This document shows, piece after piece, positions 46,790-56,769 of a stretch of DNA of 64,000 nt (position 1 is its first letter; every line of letters begins with the position of its first letter). Source of the DNA: Rhodanobacteraceae bacterium. Lineage in GTDB: Bacteria; Pseudomonadota; Gammaproteobacteria; Xanthomonadales; Rhodanobacteraceae. The position numbers were made by a program, and so were the translations under genes. The notes under the pieces are model-generated. The model saw only the letters and a list, made by a program, of their open reading frames with translations. It was not told the origin of the DNA and ran no database searches. The DNA lies in NCBI GenBank assembly GCA_030167125.1, contig CP126531.1, forward strand, positions 1,922,001 through 1,986,000, given 5' to 3'.

Positions 46790-46818
46790 GCGAGTTCAAG
46801 CGCCGTGAGGCTCCTCGC
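46790..46818 (-). promoter_or_regulatory. Possible L1-binding leader hairpin upstream of rplK
   Basis: On the minus strand GCGAG ... CTCGC encloses an asymmetric internal loop (GAGCCTC, CGCTTGAA), ending 14 nt before the rplK ATG. L1 represses this operon through a leader stem-loop in many bacteria. The match is positional; the L1 contact bases were not verified. Confidence 0.35.
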
Positions 46819-46829
46819 TGTTGTGAAAA

Positions 46830-46894
46830 GGGGTTAGGGGTGAGTAGCGAGGGCGCTTCGTCCATGCGCCCTCGCCACTCGTCCCTCATCCCTA
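46830..46894. repeat. Inverted heptad array between nusG and rplK (copy 3 of the GGGTAGCGGGGGCG family)
   Basis: Left arm 46830-46856 (GGGGTTA, GGGGTGA, GTAGCGA, GGGCGCT); right arm 46866-46894. The transcript's arm opens TAGGGATGAGGGACG and its TAG is the nusG stop. Homologous to 22509-22586 and 8241-8352 with many compensating differences. Confidence 0.85.
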
Positions 46895-47464
46895 CGCTTT
46901 TTCAACCTGCCCGAACTCCAGTTCCACCGGAGTCGAACGACCAAAAATCAGCACCGCCACGCGCAGGCGGCTCTTTTCGTAATTGACTTCCTCGACCACG
47001 CCGTTGAAGTCGTTGAACGGACCATCGATGACGCGCACCATCTCGCCCGGTTCGAACAAAACTTTTGGACGCGGCTTCTCGATGCCTTCCTTGACGCGAT
47101 TCAAAATCGAATCTGCCTCGGAATCCTTGATCGGCAACGGCTTGTCGGCGGTGCCGCCGATGAAGCCCATCACCTTCGGCGTTTCCTTCACCAGATGCCA
47201 GCACTCGTCGTCGATGCGCGGCGCGCGCGCCTCGCCGGTGGTTTCGATCTGCACCAGCACGTAGCCCGGGAAGAACTTGCGCTCGCTCTTGCGCTTCTGG
47301 CCGCCGCGCATTTCGACCACTTCCTCGGTCGGCACCAGCACTTCGCCGAACTTGTCCTGCATGCCCGAGCGCGCGACGCGCTCGATCAGCGCGCGCGCGA
47401 CCTGGTGCTCGAAGCCCGAGTAGGCGTGGACCACGTACCAGCGTTTGCCTGTCTGTTCGCTCAT
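46892..47464 (-). CDS. nusG: Transcription termination/antitermination protein NusG
   Basis: 190 residues. The NGN domain ([30 protein letters not shown]) binds RNA polymerase, and the C-terminal KOW domain ([20 protein letters not shown]) binds S10/NusE or Rho. Start MSEQTGKRW at 47464, 2 nt after secE. The TAG stop is supplied by the inverted array. Confidence 0.98.
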   Translation of the reverse strand: MSEQTGKRWYVVHAYSGFEHQVARALIERVARSGMQDKFGEVLVPTEEVVEMRGGQKRKSERKFFPGYVLVQIETTGEARAPRIDDECWHLVKETPKVMGFIGGTADKPLPIKDSEADSILNRVKEGIEKPRPKVLFEPGEMVRVIDGPFNDFNGVVEEVNYEKSRLRVAVLIFGRSTPVELEFGQVEKA

Positions 47465-47466
47465 GT

Positions 47467-47850
47467 TCACAACTTCAGCAGCCAGTCGAGGATGACCGTC
47501 TTCAGGATGATGTCGATCAGGCCCAGCACGATGCTGAGCAGGACCACCACCAGGATCACGACCAGCGTGGTGCGGATGGTTTCTTCGCGCGTCGGCCACA
47601 CCACCTTGCGCATTTCGAACTGCGTTTCGCGCAGGTAATCGCGCACCGCGTGCCCGGCCGTCGTGAACCAAGCCAGGCCGCAGGCGACCACGATCGCGCC
47701 GACCACGCTCAGCGTGTGCCAGATCGGCGCAACGGTGGCCGGCAGCACGTAGTACGCCGCCACACCGGCGATGACGATCAGCACCGCCAGCGTCAGCAAG
47801 CCGACATCCGCTGCCTTGCCGGTTCCGATCGTTTCCGCTTTCGCATTCAT
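47467..47850 (-). CDS. secE: Protein translocase subunit SecE
   Basis: 127 residues with three membrane helices, the E. coli-type long form. The conserved cytoplasmic amphipathic segment [18 protein letters not shown] precedes the essential third helix. Start at 47850 (MNAKAETIG); an ATG at 47871 adds 7 residues. secE-nusG is the usual pair. Confidence 0.96.
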   Translation of the reverse strand: MNAKAETIGTGKAADVGLLTLAVLIVIAGVAAYYVLPATVAPIWHTLSVVGAIVVACGLAWFTTAGHAVRDYLRETQFEMRKVVWPTREETIRTTLVVILVVVLLSIVLGLIDIILKTVILDWLLKL

Positions 47851-47897
47851 GGTTTTGTTGTTGTCCGGCACTGCTGTGTTCGCATCAGTTCACGCAT

Positions 47898-47973
<76 letters not shown>

Positions 47974-48037
47974 AGATGTTTGTTCGCGGTCTTGCGTTCG
48001 GTGCTGTCGTTCTGCTTTTTGCTTCGCTTTCGCTCTC

Positions 48038-48135
48038 CCCGGTGTTATGCGGCTCTGCCGCATGAACACCGGGAGTTATTGCTGCGCCGCGATGTGTTTC
48101 CAGAAAACTCCGGACCCACGTTGCGCAGCAATAAC
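48038..48135 (-). promoter_or_regulatory. Tandem hairpins after tuf copy 2
   Basis: Begins 2 nt after the tuf stop. Hairpin A: GTTATTGCTGCGC (48075-48087) with GCGCAGCAATAAC (48123-48135), 13 perfect base pairs with a 35-nt loop. Hairpin B (48038-48073): CCGGTGTTCATGCGGC with GCCGCATAACACCGG. B is shared with tuf copy 1; A is copy-specific apart from its terminal GTTAT/ATAAC. Confidence 0.75.
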
Positions 48136-48137
48136 CG

Positions 48138-49328
<1,191 letters not shown>

Positions 49329-49376
49329 GACTCGATCCTCGGCGGAAACTTTTGGGCTGATGCGGCGAGCCGCGGG

Positions 49377-49452
<76 letters not shown>

Positions 49453-49483
49453 GTGGGTGTTGCCTTGCGCGAAGCGCATTCAA

Positions 49484-49557
<74 letters not shown>

Positions 49558-49602
49558 ATCGGGGTGCCCTCTGGCGGAGTTTTCGGCTCCGTTGCATGAA
49601 GC

Positions 49603-49688
49603 TGGTGGAGGGAGGTGGATTCGAACCACCGAAGGCGTAAGCCAGCAGATTTACAGTCTGCCCCCGTTGGCCGCTTGGGTATCCCTCC
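49603..49688 (-). tRNA. tRNA-Tyr (GTA)
   Basis: 86 nt class II tRNA with long variable arm and encoded CCA. Acceptor GGAGGGA/TCCCTCC, anticodon region CAGACTGTAAATCTG (anticodon GTA), T-loop TTCGAAT. First intact gene of the Tyr-Gly-Thr-tuf transcription unit. Confidence 0.97.
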
Positions 49689-49817
49689 GGATTTTGTTGT
49701 TGCGCTGCCTCGTCAAGTTGTCGCATCGGGAGGCTGATTACGTCGGGCATCCTGCCCTCCGCCCTTCGGGCCGCGCCGCTTGCGCGTCGCGTTCAAGTTC
49801 GCTCCCGACGAACTTAG

Positions 49818-49886
49818 TCGAACCACCGAAGGCGTAAGCCAGCAGATTTACAGTCTGCCCCCGTTGGCCGCTTGGGTATCCCTCCG
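49818..49886 (-). pseudogene. Truncated tRNA-Tyr copy (5' 69 nt only)
   Basis: Identical to the intact tRNA-Tyr from its first base through the D-arm, anticodon arm, variable arm and into the T-loop (TTCGA), then diverges into CTAAGTTCGTCGG. The 3' half of the T-arm, the 3' acceptor strand and CCA are missing, so it cannot fold as a tRNA. It lies 129 nt upstream of the intact copy in the same orientation. Confidence 0.9.
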
Positions 49887-50352
49887 AAAAGTTGGGTTGA
49901 ACTGGTTGATCTTCGGCGTCGACCTGCCCCAAGTTTCGCTTCGCGAAAGTTCGCCCCCTTGACTCAAGGGGCTGGGATCAAAAGCCTGCACCGACACGAA
50001 GAACCCGGCGATGTTTGGGAACACCCGGGTTTCAACGGTTTGCATCACAAAGACCGCGTATTTTTGCGGCTAACGGCTCGCAAGTCAACCATCGCCGTCA
50101 GGCGGCCCCAGCTCGACTCCGAAACCCGGCCCCCGCGAGTTCCGTTCGCGGAGGACGCGCGAAACCGCCTTCCAACCTGAATATTTCCATTGTTGACCGG
50201 CTTCACAATCCCGTTACAAATATCTCGACTGCGTCACACATGTAATCAATTGTACGGAAGCGGCCAGTTGGCACGGATCGTGTACCTACGCTCGCCGAAC
50301 CCGACGAGCAGCCGAAAAGTCGGGGCTACCTTCCACAGAGAGAATTGAAGCC
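49887..50352. other. Non-coding spacer between tRNA-Tyr remnant and the fimbrial operon
   Basis: No gene is credible. It contains GCCCCCTTGACTCAAGGGGC (49953-49972), a palindrome related to 35154-35174, and an AACCCGG...CCGGGTT hairpin near 50003-50031. The right part is AT-richer than the rest of the window (about 50185-50260) and holds the probable fimbrial promoter. Confidence 0.7.
50193..50220 (+). promoter_or_regulatory. Candidate sigma-70 promoter of the fimbrial operon
   Basis: TTGACC (50193-50198), 16-nt spacer, TACAAA (50215-50220), in the most AT-rich segment nearby and about 130 nt before the pilin ATG. No activator site was recognised. Confidence 0.35.
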
Positions 50353-50853
50353 ATGAACCTGAAGCACACTCTGCTCGCCGCTGCCGTCGCCGCCTCGGCC
50401 GGCATCATTGCGGCTCCCGCCGCGCTGGCCGCGACCGTGAGCGCGACCATGCCGGTGACCATCACCATCCAGAACGCCTGCAACGTCAGTTCGGTCGCGC
50501 CGACTACGCTGAACTTCGGTACCCAGGGGCCGTTGGTCGCCAATGTCGACCAGACCTCGACCATCACTGTCACCTGCACCAGCGGCGCTCCGTACAACAT
50601 CGGCCTTGATGGCGGTGGCAGCGGCAACATCAACGCTCGCGTCATGCTCAACGGCGCCAACTCGGTCGGCTACCAGCTGTACTCGAACAGTGGTCGCACA
50701 ACCGTGTGGGGCAATACCATCGGCACCAACACCGTGACCGGCACCGGCAACGGTACCGCGCAGCCTTATACGGTGTACGGTCGCGTGCCGCCGCAGACCA
50801 CGCCGCCCGCCGGTGTCTACAACGACACGGTCAACGTCACCGTCACCTACTGA
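50353..50853 (+). CDS. Spore coat U-domain major pilin (Csu-type chaperone-usher pilus)
   Basis: 166 residues with a signal peptide ending near ALAA (residue 27) and one SCPU domain. Two cysteines (NACNVS, TVTCTSG), the GLDGGGSGNINAR block and the C-terminal donor-type strand NDTVNVTVTY are typical of CsuA/B-like subunits of archaic chaperone-usher pili. It is first in a four-gene operon and has a Shine-Dalgarno-like AGAGAG upstream, fitting high expression of the shaft subunit. Confidence 0.88.
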   Translation: MNLKHTLLAAAVAASAGIIAAPAALAATVSATMPVTITIQNACNVSSVAPTTLNFGTQGPLVANVDQTSTITVTCTSGAPYNIGLDGGGSGNINARVMLNGANSVGYQLYSNSGRTTVWGNTIGTNTVTGTGNGTAQPYTVYGRVPPQTTPPAGVYNDTVNVTVTY

Positions 50854-50863
50854 GCTTCGTGCG

Positions 50864-51613
50864 ATGCGCAGGCAGTTCCTCCTCCTCGGCCTGTTGGCCG
50901 CGGGAATGGTGGCGATGTCGGGTGTGGCGGGCGCTTCCGGTTTGCAGGTGGCGCCCGTCGGCCTCGAATTCCAGCCATCCAGCCCTGCCCAGGGATTGTG
51001 GCTGACCAACACCGGCAGTGAAGCCTTGCACGCGCAGGTGCGGGTGTTCCGCTGGACCCAAGTGGATGGCAAGGATGTGCTGGCGCCTACGCAGACGTTG
51101 GTTGCCAGCCCGCCGATGCTGACCCTTGCGCCGAGCGCACAACAAATGGTGCGAGTCATCCGTTTGGGCGCGCAGAACGCACCAGCGGACGAAGAAGCTT
51201 ATCGCCTGCTGGTGGACGAACTGCCTCAGCCCACGCAACAGAACCAGACTGGCGTGCGCTACGTATTGCGTTATTCGGTTCCCGTATTCGTGGAACCGGC
51301 CACGCCATCCGACGCCGCGTCGATCGCAGCATCGTTGCGCTGGTCGCTGCTCCAGGATGGCAGTGGAATTGCCTTGCAAGTGAGAAATGCCGGCACGGCG
51401 CATGCACAGCTCAGTGACGTCAAGCTGCTGCCGCCGGGCGGCGCTCCCGTTACGGTGTCCGCAGGCCTGCTGGGCTACGTACTGCCTGGCATGACCATGC
51501 GTTGGCGATTGAAGATTTCCGCGTCCCGGCTTCCGACCGGCACCCAGCTCAAGGCCGACATCAATGGCAAGCCGGTCGACCAACCGCTGCAAGCTGACGG
51601 CCTGCCTCGCTAG
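50864..51613 (+). CDS. Periplasmic pilus chaperone (PapD/CsuC-like)
   Basis: 249 residues. Signal peptide (FLLLGLLAAGMVAMSGVAGAS), then two Ig-like domains: N-terminal LQVAPVGLEFQPSSPAQGLW with RVFRWTQVDG and QMVRVIRLG, and a C-terminal domain with LQVRNAGTAHAQLSDVKL. Chaperones of this class cap pilin subunits by donor-strand complementation. The ATG at 50864 is 10 nt after the pilin stop. Its last 50 nt overlap the usher start. Confidence 0.87.
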   Translation: MRRQFLLLGLLAAGMVAMSGVAGASGLQVAPVGLEFQPSSPAQGLWLTNTGSEALHAQVRVFRWTQVDGKDVLAPTQTLVASPPMLTLAPSAQQMVRVIRLGAQNAPADEEAYRLLVDELPQPTQQNQTGVRYVLRYSVPVFVEPATPSDAASIAASLRWSLLQDGSGIALQVRNAGTAHAQLSDVKLLPPGGAPVTVSAGLLGYVLPGMTMRWRLKISASRLPTGTQLKADINGKPVDQPLQADGLPR

Positions 51614-53957
51614 CGCACTGCTGCTGCCGGGTTTCGCCGCCGCGCCATCGGCCGCGGGCGCAACCGCAGACAGCACCAGCACGACGGTGATCCCGGACAC
51701 GCCCTCCGCGACTGCCTCCTTGCATGGCGAGGATCTCTACCTCGAGGTCGTGCTGAACGGCAACGACACGCATCGGATCGCACATTTCGTCCACGACGGC
51801 GATGCGTTCCTCGTCAGCTCCGAAACGCTGCGCAAGCTGGGTTTTCGGTTGTCCCCCGATACACAGGGCGAGGTCGATCTCGCCGCGCTGCCGGGCGTGG
51901 GCGTGCACTACGACGAAACCGCGCAGCGGCTGGAAATCACCGCATCATCCGAACTGGTCGAACAGGACGTTGCGGTGCTGAACGCGCAGGCGAATGCGAT
52001 TCCGCATCCGACCACCTCGCCCGGCCTGCTGCTGAACTATGATTTCTACGGCGCGCGCGACAACCACGACGCGACCAATCTTTCGCTGTACACCGAACTG
52101 CGCGCTTTCAATGCGTGGGGTGTGCTGTCAAATACCGCGTTGGCGCGTACCCTCGACCTTCCCGGGACCAGCGCGCACAGCAACAGCGTGCGCCTGGACA
52201 CCACTTTCAGTCATTCGTGGGTGGATCAGACGCTCACGTTGCGGATCGGCGACATCATCAGCGGTGCACTGGATTGGTCACGCCCCACGCGTCTCGGCGG
52301 CATCCAGTTGCAAAGCAATTTCGCGTTGCAACCGAATCTGATCACCTTCCCGGTTCCCGCGTTTTACGGCCAAGCCAGCCTGCCCTCGACCGTGGACCTG
52401 TACATCAACGGCATGAAGCAATACAGCAGCAACGTGCCGGCCGGTCCGTTCCAGTTGAACACCGTTCCCATCGTCAACGGCAACGGTCAGGCCGCAGTGG
52501 TGGTCACCGATGCGATGGGCCGCCAGACCACGATCGCGTTTCCGTTCTATACGACCAATCAGTTGCTGAAGCCCGGATTGAGCGATTACTCGCTGGACTT
52601 TGGTTTCGTCCGCAAGAACTACGGCTTGGATTCGTTCGACTACGGTTCGGATCCTGCGTTCAGCGGAACCTGGCGGCACGGCTTCACGAACTGGCTGACG
52701 CTGGAAGGCCATGGCGAAGCGATGTCGGGCCTGACCGAAGGCGGCGCCGGTGTGGACGTGGCGATCGGCGAAGCCGGCGTGCTCAACGCTTCGTTCGCCG
52801 CCAGCAGCAGCCAGGGTGCCAACGGACAGCAGGCGGAACTGGGCTACAACTGGCGCAACGAGCGCTTCAACTTTTCACTCGACACCTTGCGCACGTTCGG
52901 TGATTACCGCGATATCGCGTCCCGTTACAGTTTGGCGCCACCCAAACGTTCTGACCGCGCGCTTGCAGGCCTGATGCTGGGCAAGCTCGGCAGCCTCGGT
53001 GTCAGCTACGTCGCATTGCAGCATCCAGGACAATCCAACACGCGTTTTGCGAGTGCCTATTACTACAAGTCGCTGACCCAGCGTGCTGCACTCAACCTGA
53101 GCGTCAATCAGAACCTCGACGATCACCGCGACCGCAGCCTGTTCCTCAGCGTCTCGCTGTCGCTCGACCGCAACGTCTCGGCTTCGCTGTCGGCGCAACA
53201 CGACAATACCGGCAACCTCGCGACGCTCGACGTCAGCAAACCCGTCAATCCCGACGGCGGTTTCGGCTGGCGTCTGCGCGCGCAGGACGGCAGCAACCGG
53301 CGCGGCGGCTTGGCCGAATTGGGCTACAACGGCCAGGACGGCCAGATACTCGCCGGTGTACAGAACGTCACTGGCGACACGCTCGGCTATGCCGATCTCA
53401 GCGGCGCGCTGGTTTTCATGGATCGCCAGTTCTTCTTCTCGCGCCAGATCAACGACGCCTTCGCAGTGGTGTCCACGGACGGCGTCGGCAACGTGCCAGT
53501 GATGCTCGAGAACCGCCCGATCGGCAGTACCAACGCACGCGGCGATTTGCTGGTGACGCCGCTCAACTCGTATCAGCAGAACAAGCTGTCGATCGATCCG
53601 ATGAAATTGCCCGCGAACGTGGACATCAGCCGCGTCAACGCGAACGTGGTGCCTTCCGACCGTGCCGGCACGCTGGTGAAATTCGGCATCCAGCCGGTGC
53701 AGGCAGCCAGCGTGATCCTGCACGATGCCAGCGGCAATGTCATCAAGGAAGGCAGCAGCGTCACGCTGCGCGGCAACTCCGCATCGGCGGCGATCGTCGG
53801 CTACGACGGCATGGTCTACCTGGAAAAACTCTCCGCGCACAACACGCTCGACGTGCAAACACCACACGGTGCATGCGTCGCCCAATTCGATTACCACCCA
53901 CAAGGCAAGACCGTTTCCCTGATCGGGCCGCTGGTCTGCCGCGAGGCAAAGCCATGA
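51564..53957 (+). CDS. Outer-membrane pilus usher (FimD/CsuD-like)
   Basis: 797 residues. A signal peptide (LTACLASALLLPGFAAAPSAAGA) precedes an N-terminal chaperone-binding domain (EDLYLEVVLNGNDTHRIAHF), a 24-strand barrel with plug (PAFYGQASLPSTVDLYINGMK) and C-terminal domains (GMVYLEKLSAHNTLDV). Slightly shorter than FimD (about 850) but all regions are present. The ATG lies inside the chaperone gene (50-nt overlap) and the stop overlaps the adhesin start (ATGA). Confidence 0.9.
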   Translation: MASRSTNRCKLTACLASALLLPGFAAAPSAAGATADSTSTTVIPDTPSATASLHGEDLYLEVVLNGNDTHRIAHFVHDGDAFLVSSETLRKLGFRLSPDTQGEVDLAALPGVGVHYDETAQRLEITASSELVEQDVAVLNAQANAIPHPTTSPGLLLNYDFYGARDNHDATNLSLYTELRAFNAWGVLSNTALARTLDLPGTSAHSNSVRLDTTFSHSWVDQTLTLRIGDIISGALDWSRPTRLGGIQLQSNFALQPNLITFPVPAFYGQASLPSTVDLYINGMKQYSSNVPAGPFQLNTVPIVNGNGQAAVVVTDAMGRQTTIAFPFYTTNQLLKPGLSDYSLDFGFVRKNYGLDSFDYGSDPAFSGTWRHGFTNWLTLEGHGEAMSGLTEGGAGVDVAIGEAGVLNASFAASSSQGANGQQAELGYNWRNERFNFSLDTLRTFGDYRDIASRYSLAPPKRSDRALAGLMLGKLGSLGVSYVALQHPGQSNTRFASAYYYKSLTQRAALNLSVNQNLDDHRDRSLFLSVSLSLDRNVSASLSAQHDNTGNLATLDVSKPVNPDGGFGWRLRAQDGSNRRGGLAELGYNGQDGQILAGVQNVTGDTLGYADLSGALVFMDRQFFFSRQINDAFAVVSTDGVGNVPVMLENRPIGSTNARGDLLVTPLNSYQQNKLSIDPMKLPANVDISRVNANVVPSDRAGTLVKFGIQPVQAASVILHDASGNVIKEGSSVTLRGNSASAAIVGYDGMVYLEKLSAHNTLDVQTPHGACVAQFDYHPQGKTVSLIGPLVCREAKP

Positions 53958-54952
53958 ATCCCACCCTGCTGCGTTGCTGTGCTGCTTTGCTGCTGATCGG
54001 CATCGGTCTGTTCTGGCACAAACCCGCGCACGCGGCGATTACGTGCACGAACACCGCGATGACCTCGCTTGCGTTTGGCAATGTCGATCCGCAGTCGACG
54101 CAAACCGACAGTACCGCGACGCTCTCCTACAAATGCAGCAACGATTCCCTGCTCACCACCTACTCTGCAACAATCTGCTTCAGTATTGGCGAACCCGCTG
54201 GTGGTCCCACCAATCCACGCCAGATGAACGATGGAGCGGGCGACAAGCTCAATTTCCAGATGTACCAGGATCCGGGTCGCACCATCGTCTGGGGCAGCCA
54301 GTTTTTCGGAGCGTTTCTGACTCCACTGATGGTGAATGTGACGCTCTCCGGCACCTTGGGCGGCAATTCATCCGTCAACGGCACAGCGACCCTTTATGGT
54401 CGCGTATTGGGCGGTCAAACGACCGCCATTCCGGCAGGTTATACCGATATATACGCCAACGGCGATACTGCCGTGACGATCAACCAGCAGACAGGCAATA
54501 CGGCGCCCGGCTCATGCAGCGGCTCCGGAACGGGCAGCTACTTTCCGTTCCCGGTTTCCGCCACCGTCATCAAGAAGTGCACGGTCACTGCCAGCCCGCT
54601 GAACTTCGGCGGCAGCGTCGGCCTGCTGACTTCCGCGGTAAATGCCACCACTACCTTGGGTGTGCAGTGCTCCAACGGCACCCCTTACAACGTCGACCTG
54701 GATGGCGGACAGAACAGCGGCAACAACATCAACGCGCGCAAGATGGTGCTGGGTGCCCAAAGCATCGCCTATCAGCTTTATCAAAATGCCGCACGAAGTA
54801 CGGTGTGGGGCAACACCGTTGGCACCAATACGGTGGCGGGCACCGGCAGCGGCAATTCGCAATCGTGGATCGTGTATGGCCAGGTGCCTGCACAAACCAC
54901 ACCGCCTGCCGGCACCTACAGCGACACCATTACGGTGACCGTCACGTACTGA
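53954..54952 (+). CDS. Two-domain spore coat U protein, probable pilus tip adhesin (CsuE-like)
   Basis: 332 residues: signal peptide (LLLIGIGLFWHKPAHAA), a first SCPU domain (about 24-180, ITCTNTAMTSLAFGNVDPQS) and a second (about 205-332) that closely resembles the major pilin at 50353 (TVWGNTVGTNTVAGTGSG, AQTTPPAGTYSD). In Csu pili the tip subunit CsuE has this two-domain plan, the N-terminal domain contacting surfaces. Translationally coupled to the usher by ATGA. Confidence 0.83.
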   Translation: MNPTLLRCCAALLLIGIGLFWHKPAHAAITCTNTAMTSLAFGNVDPQSTQTDSTATLSYKCSNDSLLTTYSATICFSIGEPAGGPTNPRQMNDGAGDKLNFQMYQDPGRTIVWGSQFFGAFLTPLMVNVTLSGTLGGNSSVNGTATLYGRVLGGQTTAIPAGYTDIYANGDTAVTINQQTGNTAPGSCSGSGTGSYFPFPVSATVIKKCTVTASPLNFGGSVGLLTSAVNATTTLGVQCSNGTPYNVDLDGGQNSGNNINARKMVLGAQSIAYQLYQNAARSTVWGNTVGTNTVAGTGSGNSQSWIVYGQVPAQTTPPAGTYSDTITVTVTY

Positions 54953-54967
54953 CCGGAAAGCTCACGG

Positions 54968-55435
54968 CTACGGCATCTGCCGTTGCAGCTTCGCCAGCGG
55001 CTTGCCGGATGCGTCGAGCAGGATGAGATTGTCGCCGTTTCGCTCGACGCGCGTGGTGTGTTGCAGCGCGTCCAGCACGCCGCGTTCCACTTGCATCGCG
55101 CCGGCGGGCGTGAGGCAGGCCATCCGGGTCGACATGGCTTGGCCGAATTTCGCGCTGCCGTCCGCGCCGGTTTCGAACGATGCGCCGTAGGCGTTGCAGC
55201 CGGTCCGCCCGGATGCACGGCTGCCATGCAGGCGCAGCGTCGCGTTCACGCCGCCGGGCACAGCGGTTCCATTCACTTCGACGAAGCGCCATTCGGTGCC
55301 GTCGAGACTGCCTTGCGCCGTCGCCGCCGGCGCAGCAGCGGAAGCTGACGGCGGCGGCACCGGATCACGCGCGGCTTGCGCGGCGCAACCGGTCACGGCC
55401 AAGGCCGCCATCAACATCAAGGGAATCGGACGCAT
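54968..55435 (-). CDS. META/HslJ-domain lipoprotein
   Basis: 155 residues. Lipobox LAVTGC (C17), an Ala/Pro-rich linker, then a META domain (GTEWRFVEVNGTAVPG, RTGCNAYGASFETG). Such proteins are outer-membrane or periplasmic lipoproteins of poorly defined role, linked to heat stress and antibiotic tolerance in HslJ. Start at 55435; an upstream ATG would bury the lipobox. It is convergent with the fimbrial operon (15-nt gap) and 52 nt downstream of the S51 peptidase gene, possibly cotranscribed. Confidence 0.8.
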   Translation of the reverse strand: MRPIPLMLMAALAVTGCAAQAARDPVPPPSASAAAPAATAQGSLDGTEWRFVEVNGTAVPGGVNATLRLHGSRASGRTGCNAYGASFETGADGSAKFGQAMSTRMACLTPAGAMQVERGVLDALQHTTRVERNGDNLILLDASGKPLAKLQRQMP

Positions 55436-55487
55436 GGCATGGCCTCCACGTGATGAGGCCACCAAGGCTATGCCCGCGAGGCTGAAT

Positions 55488-56615
55488 CTAGGGTTGCGTG
55501 CGCTCGTAGATCAGGTCGGCGCGCGACGCATGGCCGCCGCGCGCGGCGCCGCCCGCACGTTCGACCAATTGCCCGTCGACCACGTCGACGTGTTTCACGA
55601 ACGCCGCGTTTTCGACGGCGCCATCGGGCAGATGCAAACGGCTCGCGGTGCCGATGCCAGTCACGACGTAGCCATCGAGGTTCAGCGGTTTGCCCGGCGT
55701 CACGCGATCTTCCAAAAATGCATCCAGCGCGGCGCGACCGCCCTTGCGTTCCACTTCACGCAATTTCTCCGGCACCACCAGCCACGCATGGCCATCCGCA
55801 TGCCAGCTCAGGAACCGCGCATCGCCCTTCGCATCCACCAGCAGCGCGCCGTCCTGGTCGACGCCGAGGCCCGTGACCGCAGCGGTGTGATGGTCCTTCG
55901 CGGTGCGCGCGACGAACGCCAGCAGCCGGCCAAGCCTCTCGCGCTGCTCGAAATGCGTGTCGGTGACGATGCCGCGCAACGGCGCCAGCGTGATGAAATG
56001 GTCGACCAGCGTCACCGCCGGACCATCTGGATCGCGCAACGCTTCCGGCGACGTGATGCTGCCGCCGTCCATCGCGCCGTAACCCCACTCGCCGAGGATC
56101 GCCAGCCCCGCGCTGGTGCCACCGAGCGGCTTGCCCGCGCGCACGTGCGCGCTGATCAGCTTGCCGAGCGGCGTGCCTTTCCAGAAGCGCACGTAATTCG
56201 CCTGGTCACCGCCGGCGATGAAAATGCCGTCGGCATGTTTCACGATCGCCAGCACGCGCGGATCGCTGGCCGGTGCGCGCGCGTGGAAGATCAACGTCTG
56301 CACGGACGCGACGCCGCCGATGTCGTGGTAGATCCAGTTCTGCAATTCGTCGTCGCCCGACGCGCGCAGGATCACGATGTGTCCGTGTCCCGCCTGCGCC
56401 GCGAACCACTTGAAAGCTTCGTCGATCTCGCGGCCGCCGCCCATCAGCAGCAATCCGGGCGAGGTCTTGCCCGGCGTCTTCGCCGCGACGTCACCGACGG
56501 AAAAATGCTCGCAGGCCTTGCCTTGGTCCTGCGCGAACGCGACAGCGGGGCACAGCAACATCGCGCACGCCAGCAGCAGCAGTCCAGACAGCGAGTACCG
56601 GGTTCGAACCTTCAC
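55488..56615 (-). CDS. Secreted cyanophycinase-like S51 peptidase
   Basis: 375 residues from a GTG at 56615, chosen because GGAGG lies 5 nt upstream and the signal peptide (LLLLACAMLLCPAVAFA) starts there; the first ATG in frame is 108 nt further up with no family match. The nucleophile motif GGTSAG (S168) and DTHFEQRERLGRL (H221, R225, R227, R230), plus GGDQ (Q138), match cyanophycinases, which release beta-Asp-Arg dipeptides. From memory of CphB, a Gln next to the catalytic-region His is conserved; here it is Thr (T220), so specificity may differ. Divergent from a sigma/FecR/TonB-receptor operon. Confidence 0.83.
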   Translation of the reverse strand: MKVRTRYSLSGLLLLACAMLLCPAVAFAQDQGKACEHFSVGDVAAKTPGKTSPGLLLMGGGREIDEAFKWFAAQAGHGHIVILRASGDDELQNWIYHDIGGVASVQTLIFHARAPASDPRVLAIVKHADGIFIAGGDQANYVRFWKGTPLGKLISAHVRAGKPLGGTSAGLAILGEWGYGAMDGGSITSPEALRDPDGPAVTLVDHFITLAPLRGIVTDTHFEQRERLGRLLAFVARTAKDHHTAAVTGLGVDQDGALLVDAKGDARFLSWHADGHAWLVVPEKLREVERKGGRAALDAFLEDRVTPGKPLNLDGYVVTGIGTASRLHLPDGAVENAAFVKHVDVVDGQLVERAGGAARGGHASRADLIYERTQP

Positions 56616-56769
56616 GCCACCCTCCGTGATCCTGGACGCAGCGCCGCGGCCGCCGCTCGGCGGTCGCGGGCGCGCCCCTCGTGCCACGCATCTACAGACG
56701 AAATGGAGCCCGGCTTCCCCCATGCGTCCGGCATTCCCGCGACGCGGTGGGTTGCGCTATCTTCGCGGC

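Noticed and set aside
49818..49886. Second tRNA-Tyr gene.
   Set aside because: The 3' T-stem, acceptor strand and CCA are missing, so it cannot fold or be aminoacylated.
49738..49932. Small open frames over the tRNA-Tyr copies (EGYPSGQRGQTVNLLAYA).
   Set aside because: They translate tRNA sequence; this peptide string is a known annotation artefact over tRNA-Tyr genes.
50267..50284. TTGGCACGG upstream of the pilin gene resembling a sigma-54 -24 element.
   Set aside because: The -12 element lacks the essential GC at the right spacing (GTGTA instead of TTGCA); no enhancer site seen. A sigma-70 candidate further up fits better.
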